Source of the DNA: Alisma plantago-aquatica
Taxonomy: Eukaryota; Streptophyta; Magnoliopsida; Alismatales; Alismataceae
Length of the DNA: 64,000 nt
NCBI GenBank assembly: GCA_963693085.1
Contig: OY856410.1
Location: 563,132,406-563,196,405 of the forward strand
Direction: 5' to 3'
The position numbers and the translations under genes are program-made. The notes under the pieces are model-generated. The model searched no databases, was not told where the DNA came from, and was given only the letters and a program-made list of their open reading frames with translations. Below, piece by piece: positions 58,901 to 64,000 of the stretch. Positions within the stretch are counted from its first letter, which is position 1. Every line of letters begins with the position of its first letter.

Positions 58901-58910
58901 TGATTTTTTA

Positions 58911-59760
58911 TTTATGACCATCATCATAGATTTGGGCTTCTCTTTCATTTTCCTCTCAATAGTTCTCAACATGCCACGTAGCTCAGTTAATGGCTTCTCC
59001 AAATTATTCATGTTCAAGTTCATGACAAGTTTCTTATATGAATCTGGAATATATTACAAGATTCAAACTCTTGAGCCAAATGAAATTCCAATCTTGAATG
59101 ACTTTCAACATATCCAATTAATTTGAGAACATGTGGTCCAACTATATCACATTTTTTTCAAATTGTACTTAGACAATGCCTTAGAAACATCATTTGTATT
59201 CTTCCTTGCTTGTTCTTGATACATGTTCTTGAGAGTTGTTACTATCTCAAATACAATCCATTTTCTCATACTTCTTCTAAACATCATGATTCATGGAGTA
59301 AAGAATCAGACATATGATGTCCATAACATCATCTAAATACTTCTTGTAAGCATCCCTTTCCAACCAAGGTGCATTTGGAGTCGGTTTGTTACACACTAGC
59401 ATGTCCAGGACATAGAGCTAGGCTCATGTGTGAGAATAATTCTCAACGTCCTAAACTAGTTGTTGAAGTTATTCGCATTAAGTTTTTCTTTTTTAAGGAC
59501 AGATCACAGTGAAAACATATTACGGGTTATGTTTTCCATTTATCTACAAGAGAAGATAATTCTTTATGAGTCGTTAAATTGATTTTAAACTTAATTTGAT
59601 TTCAAAAGTCTGATTTGAGGGAATGGCTTTGGACTTTGAATAATTACACTCCCAGTGTTTTGTTTAAGTCAATAGACATCACTATTAATTTGTAATAACT
59701 TACAAGAGTTTCTTAAAAGGATCTAGCAAACCGTGTGTACATTTCATAATGTGATTCAAG
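58911..59760. other. AT-rich DNA, no gene seen
   Basis: No motif could be supported. Short open frames are AT-rich chance frames. Confidence 0.5.
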
Positions 59761-59764
59761 GTTA

Positions 59765-59863
59765 AAGGAGTTTCTTGAGGAAGATGATTGGATCCAAGCC
59801 ATGCAAGAGGAGCTTGACGAGTTTGGAACTAACAAGTTGTAGAAACTTGTGCTAAGACTACAT
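59765..59863 (+). pseudogene. Ty1/copia reverse transcriptase N-terminal fragment
   Basis: The plus strand reads KEFLEEDDWIQAMQEELDEF, GTNKL, a TAG, then KLVLRLHD. The (D/E)W(I)xAMxEEL..(F/L)..N..W(x)LV pattern is the start of the copia RT domain (RVT_2), with the Trp of NKVW replaced by the stop codon. The rest of pol is not recognisable downstream. Confidence 0.8.
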
Positions 59864-60112
59864 GATTAAAAACCCTAGTAAAAAAATTGTCTATTGAAAT
59901 AATTGAATGACTAGGAAAATTAGTGAGAAACAAGGCAATGCTAATATCATAAGGGTACTATCAAGAAGAACATGTTGATTATGTGGATCATTAAATTGCA
60001 TCCTCCTCCTCAAATATAGATAATTTGTCCCAAAAAGAGTGTAGGCTTTGTGTGGTGGTTACAATTTTCTCACTCTTAATTCTATATATGATTGAATGTA
60101 CTTGTAATTCAT

Positions 60113-60124
60113 GCTCTGATACCA
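60113..60124 (-). other. Retrotransposon primer-binding site (tRNA-iMet type)
   Basis: gctctgatacca on the plus strand is the exact complement of TGGTATCAGAGC, the common plant retrotransposon primer-binding site. In minus orientation an LTR should lie to its right. Confidence 0.65.
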
Positions 60125-60126
60125 AT

Positions 60127-61369
60127 TGTAAGTATACACCATAAGGGGTTGAATAGACTATCTAGAAAATTTTGAAAATTCTCAACGAATGTTTTGTAGC
60201 AACAACTTTATGGAAAAAAAACTAAAGGAAAAGGAGGAGGAGGAATAAGATCGATGAATACGGTTATATAATACAATTCAAAAACCAACAAGGTTCCTTA
60301 ATCCATACCTAGTTGGCTTGATGATTACTAGGATATGAAAAACAAATTTTATTGAATAGTTGAGAGGGAATACAATCATGGATAGTCACCAGAATTTACA
60401 ATTTTGCTTCCTTTTAGGGCCTCCATCATACCACCACTAACACCTTCTTGTACTTGTGGCCATAGGAAGGTCACCATGTCTTTTTTTCTTTTCCAAGTCG
60501 AAGGAATACCACCACCACTTCTAGATCGGTTGTCGCTTCACTCAACTTAAAATACCTCCAAAAGACTTGATCACAAGTGAATATGATTGAATAAATAGAA
60601 ATATGGTTTAAGCATAGTATTATTTTTTATGAGATTCCTAAAATGTAGACAACCTTATGGCAATTAAGAAACTAAAATCTTGAGAACAAAATAAGATTCT
60701 AACACAATAACACTAGGATATTTTCTCAAAATAACATATACATATCAAGTGTGTGTTCAGATGAATAAACATGGTCCCTATATATAGGAATCAACCCATG
60801 TTAGTATAGGGAAGCTTGATTGAGTGTCTAGGAGCATTTTTGGTCAATAGATCATTGGATTGAACCAAAAGAAAAATTAAGAAGCCATATGTTCTGACTG
60901 TCTCTTAATAAAATTGAAATTCGATTGATACATACTTCAGTCAAACTGTACTTTGATTGAAGTGTATAAGGACATGCATCAGTTCAACACAATGTTTAAC
61001 ATATTGAAATTAGGTTTTGGCTACCCTTCTCTCAAGCTAGATTTTGGTCCGGATGAACCCAATTGAATTGTAAGTCTGGCGTAGCCTATCTCGATTGAAT
61101 TGTAGATTCAACTAAGAATTCTACTAACTAAATAGGTATAAAATAGAACTTCAAGCCTAGAAACCCAAGAAATAAAACATAGTGAATTCTATGGCTTTCT
61201 ATGAAAGTAAATAAGAAAAAATGGCCTATCACTTTCCTCACCGTTAATCTATTTACAAGATATAAAATAAGTGGATAACATTTTGCAATGCTTAGCAATA
61301 GAATACAAGAAAAGTTTTCCATGAGTGCATTTCAATTACTCTAGCCCATATGATCGTGTAACACTCAAT
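60127..61369 (-). mobile_element. Possible LTR in minus orientation
   Basis: It starts two bases right of the primer-binding site (plus-strand tgtaagtatac, i.e. ...cttaca on the minus strand). A plausible outer end is TGTTACACGATCATATG on the minus strand at about 61369. No second copy was found in the window, so the outer edge is a guess. The copia fragment at 59765 is in the opposite orientation and may be unrelated. Confidence 0.35.
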
Positions 61370-62505
61370 ATAATAGTTAGAAACAACATTAGCAAGAAAT
61401 ATCTCATTCATTAAAATAGGTTTATATCATACCCTTTGTCTAACACTTCATTGGTTAAGATATGGTGGATCGGGGAAATACATAAAAGTTGTTTCATAAT
61501 ATTATCAATTTCGTGGTATTATTCATGAGGTAACCACTCGTTGTTTTCCACAATCTATGGGGATAGAAGAATGTAAAAATTGGACGATGATGACATAACA
61601 AATCAAAATGTGTTATGACATTTTATGGGCTTGCCATGTTTTTAATATATTTACTTATAAACACTAGCAAATTCATCCATTTGAGGAATGAAGAGATATT
61701 CAAGACAACTCCCAAATATCTTGAGTGTGTGGGTGCCTCACAAAGGTACTTGTAACTAAACATAAGAGGAAGAAATTGGGATCATGCATGGTAGAATCCA
61801 TTTGCTTGAGTTATGTTATGACGATACATGCGTATATATTCTAAGTTATTAAATCTACCATACCTAGCATAGATGCCAACACATTTATAGAACTCCATGA
61901 TGTGACATTCTTTGAGGATGTGTTTCTCATGAAATTAGGTGTTCCCAAGAAAGTTTCTCAAGAAGATCCAAACATCACATTTCCATTCATGATCATGTGG
62001 AGAGGTGACAAATGTGGAGGCTGATGCAGCACGTACTATTTATTAATCTAGTGATTTTGAGGAGTACTTGAATTGAAAATAAGTAAATGGCCTAGGACTA
62101 AAAATATTTTTTAAGTGAGTTTCTCACTTACCATATTGTCTATAGTCAAGTATTATTAAAACAAGTTGGGACTTCTTATGAAGCTACATATTTGAAGGAA
62201 GTCGATCATGATGAAGTCTGATTAATCCTATCATTTAGAACTTGGGACTTTGTGGGTTTTCCCTATTGACTATGCATGAATCTTTAAGATGAATGTTAAT
62301 GCATATGCAAAATCAACAAGTACAAGGAGAGATTATTTGTAAGGGTTAAACACAAAAAGAGAGAATATACTATTTTGATACATACATCCACATTTCATGC
62401 ATGATCACCATGTGTGTGCTTAAAGTATTATATTACATATATTGATCTAGTTGATGTGAAATAGTGCTCTTACATAGCCATCTTTATGAGGATATACATA
62501 TATAT
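61370..62505. other. AT-rich DNA, no gene seen
   Basis: No coding or repeat structure could be supported. Confidence 0.5.
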
Positions 62506-62841
62506 GGGGTCATCTTTAATACCCACGCGGGTAGCTACCCGCCCCCTATTTCGGTTACTTTTTTTAGTTTCTTACTTTTGACATGTAGAGGGTTACTTTA
62601 CCTTGCAAACTGTTACTTTTCATGCATAGATAGTTACATTTGCAATAGCAAATTCAAAAATATGATTTTATATATGTATTTCTTATGTATTCTGCCCAGA
62701 TTTACACTTTTAGTCATATAGTTACTTTCTTATCATCATAGTTACTTTTTTGTCCAGCGAGTTACTTTCCTGACCATATAGTTACTTTCTTGACTAACGA
62801 GTAGTGAACTCCAGGCTACCTGTGTGGGTATTGAATGAACG

Positions 62842-62843
<2 letters not shown>
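62506..62843. mobile_element. MITE-like element with inverted termini, 338 bp
   Basis: The left end GGGGTCATCTTTAATACCCA and the reverse complement of the right end (AGCGTTCATTCAATACCCA) align. Both continue to CRCRGGTAGC, giving inverted repeats of about 32 bases. The interior repeats the word gttacttt about eight times. A perfect 16-bp palindrome, gcgggtagctacccgc, sits at 62527-62542. Both flanks are TA repeats, which hides the target duplication. No coding capacity. Confidence 0.7.

Positions 62844-62874
<31 letters not shown>
62843..62874. repeat. (TA)16 microsatellite
   Basis: Uninterrupted TA run adjoining the MITE-like element. Confidence 0.9.
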
Positions 62875-62879
<5 letters not shown>

Positions 62880-64000
62880 GGAACAAGCTTATTGTTTTAT
62901 GGGCCATCAAATGAGTCAAATGTGTGTAATCTTGTTAAATCTTTGCATGATTTGAAAGATCCCTTAGGTAATGTCATAAATTATCAAATTTCATGATTTT
63001 GCATAATATGATGAGTTCTCATATTGTAGAGTCGTGGTGTCTTCCAGTGGCTTCATTTTTAATGATTGTGACAAGTGTGATTTTTATAAGACCATATATT
63101 GTAGCAGCAGCATTTCATAACGTTTAGTTGACTACATTCTTTTTGGTTCAAATATGAGAGTGATAATGAGGCAAAAATCTTTTTTTAGTAGATAGTTTGA
63201 CATGAAAGACACCGATGATGATTATGTGGTTTAGAGCCATAATATTAGGTTTGTGAATGTTATTATGTTCTATTTGTCTCACTATGGTCATAAGATGATG
63301 CACATATGTGAATACACATGACGTAAAATGTTGAGACTATATGTATTATCTAAAGTCTTTTTCAAATATAATAGTGATATTCATGTGTCAGGGTTATTGT
63401 ACTTTCATAGTATCATGTGTTTGATGTACTTATGAATTGCACACAACTATACATTGTGTTCGGTGTGTGCAAGTTAAGTAGATACACAATTTGTCTTGAA
63501 ACATCCATTATAAATCCTTGATAAAGGGTTTAGATCCATCAAGGGAACTACTTTCCTTGGATTATATTGCAAAAAATATTCCTCATAGTCAAAGGATATA
63601 GTAATGCAAGATTGATTACTATGAACTTTGAGAGTTATGAGGTGTCATATTGCTACTGGATGGAGGTGTTATCTAAAGGTCTAAGAAATATATCATATTG
63701 TCTTAGTCCACCTTTGAGTTTGAGTTTTTCTTTTCAGATGAAATGGGGTTGACAGTTGAATGGTTGTATGGATCCAAGTCCAATTTACCCTTGGTAAATA
63801 AGTTGCTTGCTACTATATATATTAATTGTGATAGTGTGCTAATTATTTCTAAATTAGAGAGTGTCCAATAATAATAGACCATGCTTACAAGTAAACTTAA
63901 GTCTGTTAGGAAAAAGAAGTCTAGTAGGATTGTGATTGTGAACTACATCGACACCTAAGACAATGTAGTTTATCATCTAACAAAGGTTTTTCTTTGGCCT
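62875..64000. other. AT-rich DNA, no gene seen
   Basis: No domain motif, LTR edge or repeat could be supported up to the window end. Confidence 0.5.

Larger units (their letters stand above)
56330..58910 (-). mobile_element. 5'-truncated L1-type LINE
   Basis: The minus strand carries an L1 ORF2 from the EN-RT linker to the zinc-binding end. A T-run (56336-56342) marks the left, 3' side. The endonuclease is absent; the sequence stops being LINE-like near 58910. I found no clear target duplication. Confidence 0.8.

Overview
This window is plant nuclear DNA: AT-rich, intron-bearing, and made almost entirely of transposable elements in several layers of nesting. CACTA (En/Spm), Ty3/gypsy, Ty1/copia, L1-type LINEs and MITE-like elements are all present. 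The families point to an angiosperm; the sequence alone does not fix the species. I see no intact host gene. Every recognisable coding region is a transposon gene, usually broken, or a captured gene fragment.

Layout. 1-6.8 kb: AT-rich DNA without genes, holding a telomere-like patch, a foldback (MITE-like) repeat and the end of a small CACTA element (terminus at 4997). 6.8-12.5 kb: a minus-strand gypsy element that lost protease and most of its reverse transcriptase, and LTR sequence arranged head to head as an inverted repeat. 12.5-13.66 kb: nothing recognised. 13,665-47,919: a stretch bounded by matching CACTA terminal inverted repeats and the same 3-bp flank (TAA), read here as one very large CACTA element. 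47.9-50.3 kb: AT-rich DNA and an LTR fragment. 50.36-54.3 kb: an LTR pair enclosing a Ulp1-like cysteine-protease fragment. 54.4-54.6 kb: a gypsy chromodomain remnant. 56.3-58.9 kb: a 5'-truncated L1 LINE. 58.9-64 kb: copia remnants, a possible LTR and a 338-bp MITE-like element.

Inside the large CACTA the minus strand carries, in the usual order, a tnp2-type transposase (TAM, tnp2, DUF4218 and DUF4216 regions) and then a Transposase_24/TNPA-like gene containing five tandemly duplicated exons. Downstream of them is a seven-exon copy of a plant HAD-type pyrimidine 5'-nucleotidase with its introns; it has a frameshift, a lost splice acceptor and no visible start codon. The right side holds a roughly 62-63-bp tandem array with a 252-bp higher-order repeat. 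That array is interrupted by an L1 reverse-transcriptase fragment and by a 3.9-kb retroelement whose layout (zinc-finger-like N terminus, RT with YLDD, CCHC, restriction-like endonuclease motif) resembles the R2 type. A 3.77-kb LTR insertion with a perfect 5-bp target duplication sits inside a 326-bp tandem repeat.

The observations most worth following up are the 34-kb gene-carrying CACTA, the R2-like element, the Ulp1-like fragment between LTRs with Tyr in place of the catalytic Cys, and the exon-duplicated TNPA-like gene.
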